64,000 nucleotides of DNA from Curtobacterium sp. VKM Ac-1376 (GCF_015351025.1 NZ_JADKRV010000003.1:310001-374000), one strand, 5' to 3'. Counted from the first letter of the stretch, positions 31,268-40,943 are shown. Notes: generated from the letters alone by a model not told the origin. A program made the numbers and translations.

Positions 31268-34245
31268 TGTACCTGCACCGCCTTCAACTACGGGCCATCG
31301 GGCCGTACCCCGACCTCGTGACCATCGACTTCGCGGCGCTCGCCGCCTCTGGGGTGTTCCTGCTCGAGGGGCCGACCGGCTCCGGCAAGTCGACCATCAT
31401 CGACGCCGTCGTGTTCGCCCTGTACGGCGGGCTCGCGGGGTCCGACGCAAGCTCCGACCGACTGCACAGCCAGCACGCCGACCCGTCCGTCGAACCCTTC
31501 GTCGAGCTCGTGTTCGAGACCGGTGCCGGCACGTACCGCGTCCGGCGCACCCCGCAGTACGACCGTCCGAAGCAGCGAGGGACCGGCACCGTGAAGCAGC
31601 AGGCGTCCGCACAGCTGTTCCGGCTGGCCGGGCCCGCCGACGCCGCCGGTGAGCCGATGTCCTCGCGGATCCCGGAGATCGGCGTCGAGATCGCCCGGAT
31701 CGTCGGGCTCGACCGTGCGCAGTTCCTGCAGACCGTCGTGCTGCCGCAGGGCGAGTTCGCGCGGTTCCTCCGTTCCCCGGGGGAGGACCGCCGGAAGCTC
31801 CTGCAGTCGCTCTTCGGCACGCAGGTCTACGACCGCACCGCCGACGAGCTCGCCGCCCGCCGCCGCGCCGTGCAGGCCGAGGTCGACGGAGCGGACGAGC
31901 GCGTGCGCGACGCCCTCGCCCGCTTCGCCCAGGCCGCGGGACTCGACGACGCCGACGAGTCCGTGGTCCCCGGCACGGCGACGTCGCTCCGCGCGGCGGC
32001 CGACGCGGCCGGGGCGGCACGCACGAGCGCGGCGACCACGGCGACCGCTGCGACCGCGCACGAGCAGGCGGTGACCGCCCGCGCCGCGGCCCTCGACCGC
32101 CGGGCCGCCCTGCTGCGGCGGCAGGCGATCCTCGATGCCGACGCACCTGCCGTCGAGCACGCGCGCTCCGCCCTGGCGACGGCCGAACGCGCAGCCCGGG
32201 TCGCCGCCGTCGCGGACGGCCTCGACGCAGCGTCCGTGCGCGCCGACGACACCGCTGCCACCGCGGTGCGGCTGCGTGACGAGCACGACCTCGGCGGTGC
32301 GGACACGGCCGAGGTCCTCCGTCGACGGGATGCCCTGATCGACGACCTGTCCGACGTCCGGCACCTCGTCGTGGTCGAGGACGGCACTGCTGCCCGACGC
32401 GCCGCGATCGCCGAGGCGACGGACACGGCCGAACGGCTCGCCGCCGAGCTGGTCCGGCTCGACGCGGCCCTCGATGCCCGACCTGCGGAGCGGACGCGGA
32501 TCGTCGAGGCCGCTCGAGACGCAGCGGTCACCGCCGCCGACGCCGACGCCGCGGCGCACGAGGTCTCCCGCGTCCGGTCCCTCCGCGCGGACCTCGTCGC
32601 TCGCGGCCGTGCCGAGCAGCGCGTCACCGAGGCCGAACGGGCCGTGGCCGGCGCGCGCCGGGTGGCGACGGAGGCGCTCGAGGCCGAACGTTCCCTGCGC
32701 GAGCGCCGGATCGCCGGGCTGGCCGGTGAACTCGGCGCGGCACTCACCCCCGGCGACCCCTGCCCCGTCTGCGGCTCGACGACGCACCCGTCGGTGGCGT
32801 CGCCACAGGACGACCACCCGTCGATCGCTGCGGTCGACGCGGCTGGTGACGTGTCCCGCCGGGCCGACCAGCGCCTCGCGGACGCCGCCGCGGACCTCGC
32901 GGTCGAGCGTGCCGAGCACCAGCGCCTGGTCGAGGCCGTCGGCTCCTTCGACGACGCCGTGATCGACACGATGGCGGCAGCCGCCGACGAACGGGTCCGG
33001 GCCGCGCGCCAGGCGTCGGCGCTGGTCCTGCAGCACGAGCGAGCCCGCTCGGACCACGACACTGCCACCCGCGCGCTCGAGCGTGACCGGAACGACCTCG
33101 ACGCCCGCCGCACGGTGCTGGCGTCGACCGCGGTGTCGGACGCCGAGCGGCTCGAGACCGACCTGCGAGCCGTGCACGACGCGATCGCGCGCCTCGGTGC
33201 GCTGCTGGACGACGAGCCCGGCTCCCTCCGGGCCGCGGTCGGCGTCCTCGACGAGCGGTCGGCGGCTCTCCGTACCGTCGCCGAGGCCGACGACCGAGCG
33301 ACGAGCGCGGCCCGGGCTCGCGACGAGCGTCGAGCCGAGGTGGCTCGTGTCCTCGACGAGCAGGGCTTCCCCGACGTGGCCGCAGCGAGGGCCGGGTTGC
33401 TCGTCGCCGACACCGCCGCCGGCTTCCGCAGCCGCATCAGTGCGGCCGAGGCCGAGCGGGCCGTCGTCCGGGCCGGCCTCGACGAACCCGCCGTGCAGGC
33501 CGCGGCCGACGATGATGCCGAGCAGCTCGACCTCGAGGGCGCGCGGGCCGAGCGGATCCGCGCCGCTGCAGCGCTCGACGATGCCACCCGGCTCGCGGTG
33601 ACGGCCGCCGACCGCGCAGAGGCCGTCGAGCAGTGCGCTGCCGAGGTCACCCGTGCGGTCCGTGCCCGGCAGGAGACCTCGACACGCAGCCGCGCGGTGG
33701 TCCGCCTCGCCGACGTCGCGAACGGGGTCGCGTCGGTGAACCCGACCGGGATCACCCTCGGCACCTACGTGCTCATGCGCCGGTTCGAGGACGTCGTGGC
33801 GGCCGCCAACGACCGGCTGCGCGGCATGCTCGCCGGCCGGTTCACGCTCGAGACCTCCGACGAGCGCGAGTCCGGCTCGCGGGCACGACGGACGGGCCTC
33901 GCCCTCGCCGTGCACGACCACACGACGGACACGGTGCGCGACCCGCGCAGCCTGTCCGGCGGCGAGACGTTCACCGTCTCGCTGTGCCTGGCGCTCGGGC
34001 TCGCGGACGTCGTGCAGGCCGAGGCCGGCGGCGTCTCGCTCGGCACGCTCTTCGTCGACGAGGGCTTCGGCACCCTCGACCCGGAGACCCTCGACGACGT
34101 CATCGGGCAGCTGTCCCGACTGACGGCCGGCGGCCGACAGGTCGGCATCGTCAGCCACGTCGAGGAACTCAAGCAGCGAATCCCGGAGCGGATCGCCGTG
34201 CGACGGACGGCGACCGGGGGATCCCGGGTGACCACGACCGTCTGA
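31267..34245 (+). CDS. sbcC: Exonuclease subunit SbcC (SMC-like ATPase)
   Basis: 992 residues. The N-terminal ATPase half has the Walker A motif GPTGSGKST near 40. Long coiled coils (about 200-480 and 520-800) flank the zinc hook CPVCG near 499. The C-terminal half holds the signature LSGGETF near 896 and the Walker B FVDEGFGTLDPE near 930. It partners SbcD in repair of hairpins, cruciforms and blocked DNA ends. The ATG at 31267 is preferred to the TTG one codon upstream. The complete length and intact motifs suggest a working complex. Confidence 0.97.
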   Translation: MYLHRLQLRAIGPYPDLVTIDFAALAASGVFLLEGPTGSGKSTIIDAVVFALYGGLAGSDASSDRLHSQHADPSVEPFVELVFETGAGTYRVRRTPQYDRPKQRGTGTVKQQASAQLFRLAGPADAAGEPMSSRIPEIGVEIARIVGLDRAQFLQTVVLPQGEFARFLRSPGEDRRKLLQSLFGTQVYDRTADELAARRRAVQAEVDGADERVRDALARFAQAAGLDDADESVVPGTATSLRAAADAAGAARTSAATTATAATAHEQAVTARAAALDRRAALLRRQAILDADAPAVEHARSALATAERAARVAAVADGLDAASVRADDTAATAVRLRDEHDLGGADTAEVLRRRDALIDDLSDVRHLVVVEDGTAARRAAIAEATDTAERLAAELVRLDAALDARPAERTRIVEAARDAAVTAADADAAAHEVSRVRSLRADLVARGRAEQRVTEAERAVAGARRVATEALEAERSLRERRIAGLAGELGAALTPGDPCPVCGSTTHPSVASPQDDHPSIAAVDAAGDVSRRADQRLADAAADLAVERAEHQRLVEAVGSFDDAVIDTMAAAADERVRAARQASALVLQHERARSDHDTATRALERDRNDLDARRTVLASTAVSDAERLETDLRAVHDAIARLGALLDDEPGSLRAAVGVLDERSAALRTVAEADDRATSAARARDERRAEVARVLDEQGFPDVAAARAGLLVADTAAGFRSRISAAEAERAVVRAGLDEPAVQAAADDDAEQLDLEGARAERIRAAAALDDATRLAVTAADRAEAVEQCAAEVTRAVRARQETSTRSRAVVRLADVANGVASVNPTGITLGTYVLMRRFEDVVAAANDRLRGMLAGRFTLETSDERESGSRARRTGLALAVHDHTTDTVRDPRSLSGGETFTVSLCLALGLADVVQAEAGGVSLGTLFVDEGFGTLDPETLDDVIGQLSRLTAGGRQVGIVSHVEELKQRIPERIAVRRTATGGSRVTTTV

Positions 34246-34259
34246 CGGTGCCCTGTCCC

Positions 34260-34301
34260 GGGACCGGGACCGGGACCGGGACCGGCACCGGCACCGGCAC
34301 C
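34260..34301. repeat. Hexanucleotide tandem repeat (GGGACC)4(GGCACC)3
   Basis: Seven 6-base units between the convergent sbcC gene and the small membrane gene, which ends at 34304. One base changes partway, from GGGACC to GGCACC. Probably prone to slippage. Confidence 0.85.
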
Positions 34302-34303
34302 GG

Positions 34304-34480
34304 CTACGGGGTCGGCGTCGACTCCACTGTGCCGTCGGGCGGCGGCAGGATGTCGGCCGCGATCCACGGGAACACCCACTGGAACAGCACGAACACGATG
34401 GCAGCGAGGAGCACGAGCAGCTCGAGCACCTTCAGGACGGTGGGGCCGGGCAGCAGGCGCCAGACCAGGGGGAAGATCAC
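34304..34480 (-). CDS. Small single-helix membrane protein after sortase
   Basis: 58 residues starting VIFPLVWRLLPGPTVLKV, with one long hydrophobic segment (VLELLVLLAAIVFVLFQWVF) and a Pro/Thr tail. GTG at 34480 overlaps the sortase stop (GTGA), so it is translationally coupled to that gene. Genes of this size follow class E sortases in related actinobacteria; it may be a partner or stabiliser of the sortase. Too short for confident family assignment. Confidence 0.75.
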   Translation of the reverse strand: MIFPLVWRLLPGPTVLKVLELLVLLAAIVFVLFQWVFPWIAADILPPPDGTVESTPTP

Positions 34481-35286
34481 TTGACGGTCTCCGAGAGTTC
34501 CTTCGGGGTGCCCTCGGACGCGGGCATCCAGTAGTCGAGCTTCGCGTGCGTCACGAAGCGCTCCGCCGCGGACCACATCGGGTGGCAGGCGGTCAGGGTC
34601 AGCCAGCGGTCTTGCGCCGTCGGTTCCACGCCCGGCTTGTTCGGCACCGGCGCGATCGTCTCGATCTTGTCGGGCGTGACGATCTGGCTGTCGGTGACCT
34701 TGTACACGTACCAGACGTCGAACTTCGTCTTCGCGTCGGTGACCCGCACCACGATCGAGTCGCCCTGCTTGAGCTCCGCGATCTGGTTGAGGGGCTTGCC
34801 GTAGGTGACGCGGTGGCCGGCGACGGCGAAGTTGCCGGGCGCCCCGGGCATCGCGGTGTCCTGGTAGTGCCCGAGGCCGATCGTGTTGAGCACCTTCTCA
34901 CGATCGGTGCCCTCACCGACCGGGCGGTTGTAGTCCTCGCCGAAGCGGGGGATCTGCATCGTGCCGAACACGTCCGACAGTCCCGGCGGTTCCGCGAGCA
35001 CCGGTGCGGTGCCACGGTGCTCCGTGCCCTGCACCTTCGGGGTGGTGACCTGGTCGAGACCCTGGACCAGCTTGCTCTGCTCGTTGACCGCGACCACGTC
35101 GGTCCACCAGGCCGTCCACACGACGTACAGGCCGGTACCGGCGCCCGCGATGATGAGCAGCTCGGCGATGAGCGACACGATCGCGCCGCCGACGGTCAGT
35201 CGTCTCCGGGGGGAGCGCGGGGACCGCGAGCCGGCTTCGTCGTCCCGCGCGCTGCGGCGCGACGGGAGGGTGTCGTGTGCGGTCAC
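34477..35286 (-). CDS. Class E sortase
   Basis: 269-residue membrane-bound transpeptidase. A basic N-terminus, then a TM at about 35-55 (VGGAIVSLIAELLIIAGAGTG), then the extracellular sortase domain: catalytic His in NFAVAGHRVTYG near 155, Cys in WLTLTACHPMW near 230, and Arg in AAERFVTHAKL near 245. Class E sortases of high-GC Gram-positive bacteria anchor proteins with LAXTG-type signals or build pili. No substrate with such a motif lies in the window. It is coupled to the small membrane protein downstream. Confidence 0.92.
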   Translation of the reverse strand: MTAHDTLPSRRSARDDEAGSRSPRSPRRRLTVGGAIVSLIAELLIIAGAGTGLYVVWTAWWTDVVAVNEQSKLVQGLDQVTTPKVQGTEHRGTAPVLAEPPGLSDVFGTMQIPRFGEDYNRPVGEGTDREKVLNTIGLGHYQDTAMPGAPGNFAVAGHRVTYGKPLNQIAELKQGDSIVVRVTDAKTKFDVWYVYKVTDSQIVTPDKIETIAPVPNKPGVEPTAQDRWLTLTACHPMWSAAERFVTHAKLDYWMPASEGTPKELSETVK

Positions 35287-35382
35287 GGGGCTCCTGATCA
35301 GCTGGGATGGTCGGACAGGTCTATCAGATCACGGCGACGGCCCGGTGACGACGTTCTCCCCACCCCCGTTAACGTGGTGGCC

Positions 35383-35823
35383 ATGGAGTACCGGATCCGT
35401 CCCTTCCGCACCGACGACACCGACGCGGTCGTCGCGCTCTGGGAGTCGTGCGGTCTGGTCCGTCCGTGGAACGACCCGCGCCGTGACATCGCCCGCAAGC
35501 TGACCGTCCAGCCGGAGCTCTTCCTGGTCGCCGAACAGGGCACCGACGACCGCGGCGCCGGCATCGTTGCGGCGGGCATGGCCGGGTTCGACGGACACCG
35601 CGGCTGGGTGAACTACCTCGCGGTGCGGCCGGAGCTGCAGGGCTCGGGGCTCGGTCGGACGCTCATGGCGGAGTTCGAGCGGCTGCTGACCGACCTCGGC
35701 TGCCCGAAGGTCAACCTGCAGGTGCGCGCGGGCAACGAGCAGGTGCTGGGGTTCTACGCCTCGCTCGGGTACGCCGACGACCAGACGGTCTCGCTCGGCA
35801 AGCGCCTCATCCCGGACGTCTGA
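35383..35823 (+). CDS. GNAT family acetyltransferase (YpeA-like)
   Basis: 146 residues, starting MEYRIRPFRTDDTDAVVALW. The acetyl-CoA motif is LQGSGLGRTLMAEFERLL near 85, with KVNLQVRAGNEQVLGFYASL after it, as in YpeA-type acetyltransferases. The substrate is unknown. It diverges from the sortase across about 95 bases. Complete. Confidence 0.9.
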   Translation: MEYRIRPFRTDDTDAVVALWESCGLVRPWNDPRRDIARKLTVQPELFLVAEQGTDDRGAGIVAAGMAGFDGHRGWVNYLAVRPELQGSGLGRTLMAEFERLLTDLGCPKVNLQVRAGNEQVLGFYASLGYADDQTVSLGKRLIPDV

Positions 35824-35868
35824 CCGCCCGGCAGCCCGACCGCGCCCCCGACCCCGCCCCCCGGGAAG

Positions 35869-35948
35869 GCGACAGAGTCCCGCCGATGTTCCGCGGCACA
35901 CTGTCGCTTCGCCGGAGTCGACACCGACCGTCAGCGGGACACAGTCGC
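35869..35948. repeat. Imperfect inverted repeat GCGACAGAGTCCCGC / GCGGGACACAGTCGC
   Basis: The two 15-base arms pair with two mismatches across a 50-base loop that contains a third related unit (CACACTGTCGCTTCG). It lies between the convergent GNAT and EamA genes, and may serve as terminator. Confidence 0.45.
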
Positions 35949-35988
35949 TTTCGCGGCACCAGCGCTCCGCCGGCGCCCCACCGCCCCG

Positions 35989-36921
35989 TTACGCCAGTGC
36001 CAGCGCCACCGACGCGACGAACGCCAGCACGATGCCGATCCACTGCTGCCCCGTCAGCCGCTCCCGCAGCACCACGCCGGCGAGCACGACCGTGCCGATC
36101 GGGTACAGCGCGTTGAGCACACTCACGACGGGCAGCGTCGCCGGGTCGTCGCTGCTGTGCAGTCCGGCCTGGATGAACACGTTCGCCATCGCGTCGAAGA
36201 CGCCGCACGCGGTCACGGTGACCAGCAGCCGCGGACCCCGTCCGCGACCCGCCCGATGCTCGCGGACCGCGGCAGCGTCGTCGGGTCTGGCCGTCGTCGT
36301 GGCGTGCACCGGGCCTCCCGTCCGGAGCGCGACCACGAGCGCCGCCGCACCCAGCAGGACCGCCTGCAGCACCCGCGCGACCAGGAGCGGGGCGACGCCC
36401 GAGTCGGTCGGCGTCATGTCGTAGGCCAGCACGATCCCGCCGAAACCGCACCCGGCGACGGCCGCAGCCGCCACGCCGCGGGCGGTGAGCCGCGCTCCGG
36501 ATGCATCCCGGACGAGCGCGACGAGCACCACGGCGACCACGGCGACCACGAGGGCACCCTTGGCGACGGGGGAGAGCACCGTCCCGCGGGACACCGCGAC
36601 GAGCACCGGTACGACGGCCGCGAAGACGGCCGTGACGGGCGAGAGCACGCTCATCGGGCCGATCGCGAGCGCCGCGTAGAGCAGGAGCACGCCGACCCCG
36701 CCGGAGAGCCCCGCGACCGCACCCCAGACCGCGGCCGGCCACGAGAACGTGCCGCCCACCACCACCAGGCCGACGAGCAACGGCGCGATCCCGACCACCG
36801 CCGCCACCGCTGCGACCGTCACCGGACGGATCCGCCGCGATGCCAGGCCGCCGAGGAAGTCGGCGAACCCGTAGACGATCGCGCCGGACAGGCCGAACAG
36901 CACGGTGAGCACGGCTCCCAT
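35989..36921 (-). CDS. EamA/DMT superfamily transporter
   Basis: 310 residues with about ten membrane helices in two EamA-like halves: LFGLSGAIVYGFADFLGGLA at the start and IGTVVLAGVVLRERLTGQQW near the end. In between is a basic cytoplasmic stretch, RPDDAAAVREHRAGRGRGP. Members export metabolites or amino acids, or import small solutes. The start at 36921 was chosen because the extended frame upstream crosses another gene. It diverges from the CPBP gene by 27 bases, so their promoters overlap. Confidence 0.85.
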   Translation of the reverse strand: MGAVLTVLFGLSGAIVYGFADFLGGLASRRIRPVTVAAVAAVVGIAPLLVGLVVVGGTFSWPAAVWGAVAGLSGGVGVLLLYAALAIGPMSVLSPVTAVFAAVVPVLVAVSRGTVLSPVAKGALVVAVVAVVLVALVRDASGARLTARGVAAAAVAGCGFGGIVLAYDMTPTDSGVAPLLVARVLQAVLLGAAALVVALRTGGPVHATTTARPDDAAAVREHRAGRGRGPRLLVTVTACGVFDAMANVFIQAGLHSSDDPATLPVVSVLNALYPIGTVVLAGVVLRERLTGQQWIGIVLAFVASVALALA

Positions 36922-36948
36922 CCTGCCCGGCCCGGTAGCCTGCGTGGC

Positions 36949-38100
36949 GTGAGCGTTCCCTACCACCGCCTGCCCCGTGTCGACGCACGCTGGAGGTGGT
37001 GGCGACCGCTGGTGGCCCTCGCGTTCCTGGCGGGGTGGTACCTGGTGTCGCAGATCGTCATCGCGGTCGCGTACTTCGTGCCGATCCTCCGGAGCCAGGG
37101 TGCGGACGGGCTGATCCAGCTGCAGAACGACCTGGCGAGCGGCGCACTCGACCCCACCGACCCGGTGGTGCTCTCGATGTCGCTCGTCTCGCTCGTGGTC
37201 CTGCTGCCGGGGATCCTGCTCGCGGTCAGGATCGCGCGGATCGGGCCGGCCGGCATCCTGTCGTCCACGCGCTTCCGCGTCCGGTGGGCCTGGACGGCCT
37301 GGTGCCTGCTGCCGACGCTCGTCATCGCGGCGATCATGTTCGTGGTGCAGACCGGCCTGTTCTGGGACGGCGGCATGATCACGCTCGAGGGCGGCTTCGC
37401 CTGGAACCACGACGCGATCGGCCAGTCGACGGTCTCCCTCGGCACCCTGACCCTGACGATCGCCCTCGTCGTGCTGCTGGTCCCGTTCCAGGGCGCTGCG
37501 GAGGAGTACATCTTCCGTGGCTTCCTCATGCAGACCATCGCATCGTGGATCCCGTGGCGGATCGTCGGCACGGTCCTCGCCGTGGCCGTGTCCACGGTCG
37601 TGTTCGCGGTGCTGCACATCCCGAACGGCTACAACGTCTGGGGCATCCTCGACGTCGGGTCGTTCGGCCTGATCGCGGCGATCATCGTGCTCCGGACCGG
37701 CGGCATGGAGGCCACCGTCCTGCAGCACGCCTTCAACAACATCATGATCTTCCTGCTGCAGGCGCCGGGCTGGTCGGGGATCGACCTGACGTCCACGGAC
37801 GCGAACGGCACGCCCGGCGGCTGGCTCGTCACGCTCGGCACGTCGCTCCTGTTCTGGGGCATGGTCGAGTTCCTGGCGCGGTGGCGGGGGCTGGACCGCA
37901 GGTTCGTCGGGCACGAGGCCCCGCGGTTCCGCGGTGTCGCCCCGGCCTGGGCGGGCGGGGTGCGCTGGACCCGGCCTGGAGGCACGGGCTGGGCGACCGC
38001 GCCGGTCCGCGCCGGCGACGCGGCCGGCTCCGACCTCCGTGCCGGTCCCGACGAGGACGGCGCTGTGGACAGTGCGGTGGGTGTCGCCGGTCGCCCGTAG
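36949..38100 (+). CDS. CPBP family intramembrane metalloprotease
   Basis: 383 residues with about eight membrane segments. The CPBP (Abi) motifs are GAAEEYIFRGFLMQTIA near residue 185 (EExxxR), TVVFAVLHIPNG (FxxxH), and LQHAFNNIMIFLL (HxxxN), so the catalytic site looks intact. The C-terminal 60 residues are a Pro/Gly/Arg-rich cytoplasmic tail. Related proteins process prenylated proteins or bacteriocins; the substrate is unknown. GTG start at 36949. Confidence 0.88.
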   Translation: MSVPYHRLPRVDARWRWWRPLVALAFLAGWYLVSQIVIAVAYFVPILRSQGADGLIQLQNDLASGALDPTDPVVLSMSLVSLVVLLPGILLAVRIARIGPAGILSSTRFRVRWAWTAWCLLPTLVIAAIMFVVQTGLFWDGGMITLEGGFAWNHDAIGQSTVSLGTLTLTIALVVLLVPFQGAAEEYIFRGFLMQTIASWIPWRIVGTVLAVAVSTVVFAVLHIPNGYNVWGILDVGSFGLIAAIIVLRTGGMEATVLQHAFNNIMIFLLQAPGWSGIDLTSTDANGTPGGWLVTLGTSLLFWGMVEFLARWRGLDRRFVGHEAPRFRGVAPAWAGGVRWTRPGGTGWATAPVRAGDAAGSDLRAGPDEDGAVDSAVGVAGRP

Positions 38101-38109
38101 GCTCGTGGC

Positions 38110-39975
38110 ATGAGCACCACGCCCGCGCCCGCTGCCGTGTCTGCTCCTGCTGCCGTCTCTGCACCCCGTGCCGCTGCGCTCGACGTGCTGCACCGGGTGT
38201 GGGGCTACGACGACTTCCGCGGCGAGCAGGCGTCCATCATCGACCAGGTGGTCGGCGGCGGCGACGCCCTCGTGCTCATGCCGACCGGTGGTGGCAAGTC
38301 GCTCTGCTACCAGGTGCCGGCGCTCGTCCGCGACGGCGTCGGGGTCGTGGTGTCCCCGCTCATCGCGCTCATGCAGGACCAGGTCGACGCCCTGGCGGCG
38401 AACGGCGTGCGTGCCGCGTTCCTCAACTCCACGCAGGGCGCCGACGAACGGTCCCGGGTCGAGCGTGCCGTCGTGCAGGGCGAGGTCGACATGCTCTACC
38501 TCGCGCCGGAACGTCTGCGGCTCGAGTCCACCCGCGCGCTCCTCGACCGGGCGCGCGTCTCGCTGTTCGCCATCGACGAGGCACACTGCGTCGCCCAGTG
38601 GGGCCACGACTTCCGGCCGGACTACCTCGAGCTGAGTGTCCTGCACGAGCGCTGGCCGACCGTGCCGCGTATCGCCCTGACCGCGACGGCGACCCCGCAG
38701 ACCCACCGCGAGATCTCCGCCCGCCTCGGGTTGGACGACGCCGCGCACTTCGTGGCCGACTTCGACCGGCCGAACATCCAGTACCGCATCGAGCCGAAGA
38801 CCGCGGCGCTGCAGCAGCTGCTCACCTTCATCCGCACCGAGCACAGCGGCGACGCCGGCATCGTCTACTGCCTGTCCCGCAAGTCGGTGGAGCGCACCGC
38901 GACGGCGCTCGCCGAGCAGGGGATCAACGCGCTGCCGTACCACGCCGGTCTCGATGCCCGCGTGCGTGCCCGCAACCAGTCGACGTTCCTGCGCGAGGAC
39001 GGCGTGGTCATGGTCGCGACGATCGCGTTCGGCATGGGCATCGACAAGCCCGACGTCCGGTTCGTGGCGCACCTCGACCTGCCCAAGTCGGTCGAGGGCT
39101 ACTACCAGGAGACCGGTCGCGCAGGTCGTGACGGGCTGCCGTCGACCGCCTGGCTCGCGTACGGGCTGAACGACGTCGTGCAGCAGCGCCGGATGATCGA
39201 CCAGTCCGAGGGCGACGCCGCACACCGCCGGCAGCTCAGCGCCCACCTCGACGCCATGCTCAGCCTGTGCGAGACGATCGAGTGCCGCCGGGTGCGGTTG
39301 CTCGCGTACTTCGGGCAGGAGAGCACGGCGTGCGGCAACTGCGACACGTGCATCGCCCCGCCGGAGTCGTGGGACGGCACCGTCCCCGCGCAGAAGCTGT
39401 TGTCCACCGTGGTCCGGCTCGAGCGTGAGCGCGGGCAGCGGTACGGTGTGGCGCACCTCGTCGACATCCTGATCGGCAAGCGGTCGCCCCGCGTGCAGGA
39501 GCTGCAGCACGACTCGCTGGCCACGTTCGGCATCGGCACCGACCTGTCCGAGGGCGAGTGGCGCGCCGTCGCGCGGCAGCTGCTGGCGCAGGGGTACGCC
39601 GCGGTCTCCGGCGACGGCTTCGGCACCGTGGTCCTCAGCCCGACCAGTGCGGACGTCCTGACCGGCAGGGTGCAGGTCCGGATGCGCCGCGACCCGGTGA
39701 AGGCACCGCGTGCGAGCCGTTCGCGGCGGACCGTCGTCACGGACATGCCGCAGGAGGCCCTGGGCCTGTTCGAGTCCCTGCGCGCCTGGCGTGCTGCCGA
39801 AGCCCGCGAGCAGGGCGTCCCCGCGTACGTCGTGTTCAACGACGCGACCCTCCGGGGCATCGCCGCGGTCAAACCGGCGGACGTCGACCAGCTCGCCGAG
39901 ATCTCCGGAGTCGGTGCCGCGAAGCTCGAGCGCTACGGCCGCGCGGTGCTGGACGTGGTGTCCGCGGCCGACTGA
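38110..39975 (+). CDS. recQ: ATP-dependent DNA helicase RecQ
   Basis: 621 residues. Helicase motifs: GYDDFRGEQ (motif 0), LMPTGGGKSLCYQ (I), IDEAHCVAQWGHDFRPDY (II), LTATATPQTHREI (III), GRAGRDG (VI). The RQC zinc site has Cys in CRRVRLLAYFG..., CGNCDTC, and the C-terminal HRDC domain is PAYVVFNDATLRGIA. It unwinds forks and recombination intermediates. It is 10 bases after the CPBP stop, but a start with its own context suggests loose coupling. Confidence 0.97.
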   Translation: MSTTPAPAAVSAPAAVSAPRAAALDVLHRVWGYDDFRGEQASIIDQVVGGGDALVLMPTGGGKSLCYQVPALVRDGVGVVVSPLIALMQDQVDALAANGVRAAFLNSTQGADERSRVERAVVQGEVDMLYLAPERLRLESTRALLDRARVSLFAIDEAHCVAQWGHDFRPDYLELSVLHERWPTVPRIALTATATPQTHREISARLGLDDAAHFVADFDRPNIQYRIEPKTAALQQLLTFIRTEHSGDAGIVYCLSRKSVERTATALAEQGINALPYHAGLDARVRARNQSTFLREDGVVMVATIAFGMGIDKPDVRFVAHLDLPKSVEGYYQETGRAGRDGLPSTAWLAYGLNDVVQQRRMIDQSEGDAAHRRQLSAHLDAMLSLCETIECRRVRLLAYFGQESTACGNCDTCIAPPESWDGTVPAQKLLSTVVRLERERGQRYGVAHLVDILIGKRSPRVQELQHDSLATFGIGTDLSEGEWRAVARQLLAQGYAAVSGDGFGTVVLSPTSADVLTGRVQVRMRRDPVKAPRASRSRRTVVTDMPQEALGLFESLRAWRAAEAREQGVPAYVVFNDATLRGIAAVKPADVDQLAEISGVGAAKLERYGRAVLDVVSAAD

Positions 39976-40062
39976 GCGGTTCGCCGGAGCTCATGCCGGC
40001 AGCGGCATGTGCCCTCCGCGCGCCTCATTACACTCGGTAGCTCGTCATCACGAGGAGGTCCG

Positions 40063-40809
40063 GTGTCCGGTTCGACGAAGTTCGCCACGGTGCTCAGCCG
40101 CGCCGTGGTGACGCCGCTCGCCCGGTTGCTGTGGCGCCCGACGATCATCGGTCGCCGGAACGTCCCGAAGCGCGGCCCCGTCATCCTGGCGAGCAACCAC
40201 CGCTCCTTCATCGACTCCCCGGCGATCACGCTGATGGCCCCCCGCAAGGTGTCGTTCCTCGCCAAGCAGGAGTACTTCACGGGTTCGGGCGTCAAGGGTG
40301 CGGTGTCCCGCGCGTTCTTCGCCGGGATCGGTGCCATCGGCGTCGAGCGTGGTGCCGGCGCTGCGGCGCAGCAGGCCCTCGACCTCGGGCTCGCACGACT
40401 GCAGGAGGGCGAGGCCTTCGCGATCTACCCGGAGGGCACGCGGTCCCTGGACGGCCGGATCTACAAGGGCCGCACGGGTGTGGCGTGGCTGGCGCTGACG
40501 AGTGGCGCTCCCGTGGTGCCCGTCGCGCTGACCGGCACCGAGGACGTGCAGCCGGTGGGCTCGAAGCTGCCGACCCTCGCGAGGGTGACCATCGAGTTCG
40601 GCGAGCCCCTCGACCTGTCGTCCTACGGCGAGGCGTCCTCCGGTCGAGCGCGACGCCACGCCACCGACGCCGTGATGGCCGCGATCCAGGAGCTCAGCGG
40701 GCAGGAACCGGCCAGCGCGTACAACAACCCTCCGGCGACGATCGTGGAGCGCGTCCGCCGCGTGCTCCAGCCGGACGACCCGACCGCAGCCGCCGTCGAC
40801 CCCGACTGA
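40063..40809 (+). CDS. 1-acyl-glycerol-3-phosphate acyltransferase (PlsC-like)
   Basis: 248 residues. The acyltransferase motif NHRSFIDSP (HX4D) is near residue 46, FAIYPEGTRSLDGRIYKGR near 123, and VVPVALTG near 155. It makes phosphatidic acid or a related lipid at the membrane. GTG start at 40063 with a strong GAGGAGG site 6 bases before it. No lipid neighbour identifies its exact substrate. Complete. Confidence 0.92.
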   Translation: MSGSTKFATVLSRAVVTPLARLLWRPTIIGRRNVPKRGPVILASNHRSFIDSPAITLMAPRKVSFLAKQEYFTGSGVKGAVSRAFFAGIGAIGVERGAGAAAQQALDLGLARLQEGEAFAIYPEGTRSLDGRIYKGRTGVAWLALTSGAPVVPVALTGTEDVQPVGSKLPTLARVTIEFGEPLDLSSYGEASSGRARRHATDAVMAAIQELSGQEPASAYNNPPATIVERVRRVLQPDDPTAAAVDPD

Positions 40810-40830
40810 TCAGACCACCGGTCCGCACTA

Positions 40831-40859
40831 TTGCACATCTGACATATCGATGGTTGAAT
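40831..40859 (+). promoter_or_regulatory. Promoter: TTGCAC-N17-TTGAAT
   Basis: A -35 and a -10 with the exact 17-base spacing, 85 bases before the ATG at 40944. A 14-base hairpin, GTGCC-AGTC-GGCAC, follows at 40865-40878, just past the predicted start of transcription. Confidence 0.55.
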
Positions 40860-40943
40860 GAGGGATGTGCCAGTCGGCACGTCTCCATCGCCGGTCGCCC
40901 GAGAACGACCGCGCCTCGACATCCAGATCGGACGGTCAGCAGC

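Noticed and set aside
31288-34158. A 956-residue open frame on the minus strand opposite sbcC, and similar long frames opposite recQ/EamA (to 39510) and the RND gene (18146-20692)
   Set aside because: They are shadows of GC-rich coding sequence on the other strand: composition is Arg/Gly/His-rich, no family motifs occur, and the true genes are complete.
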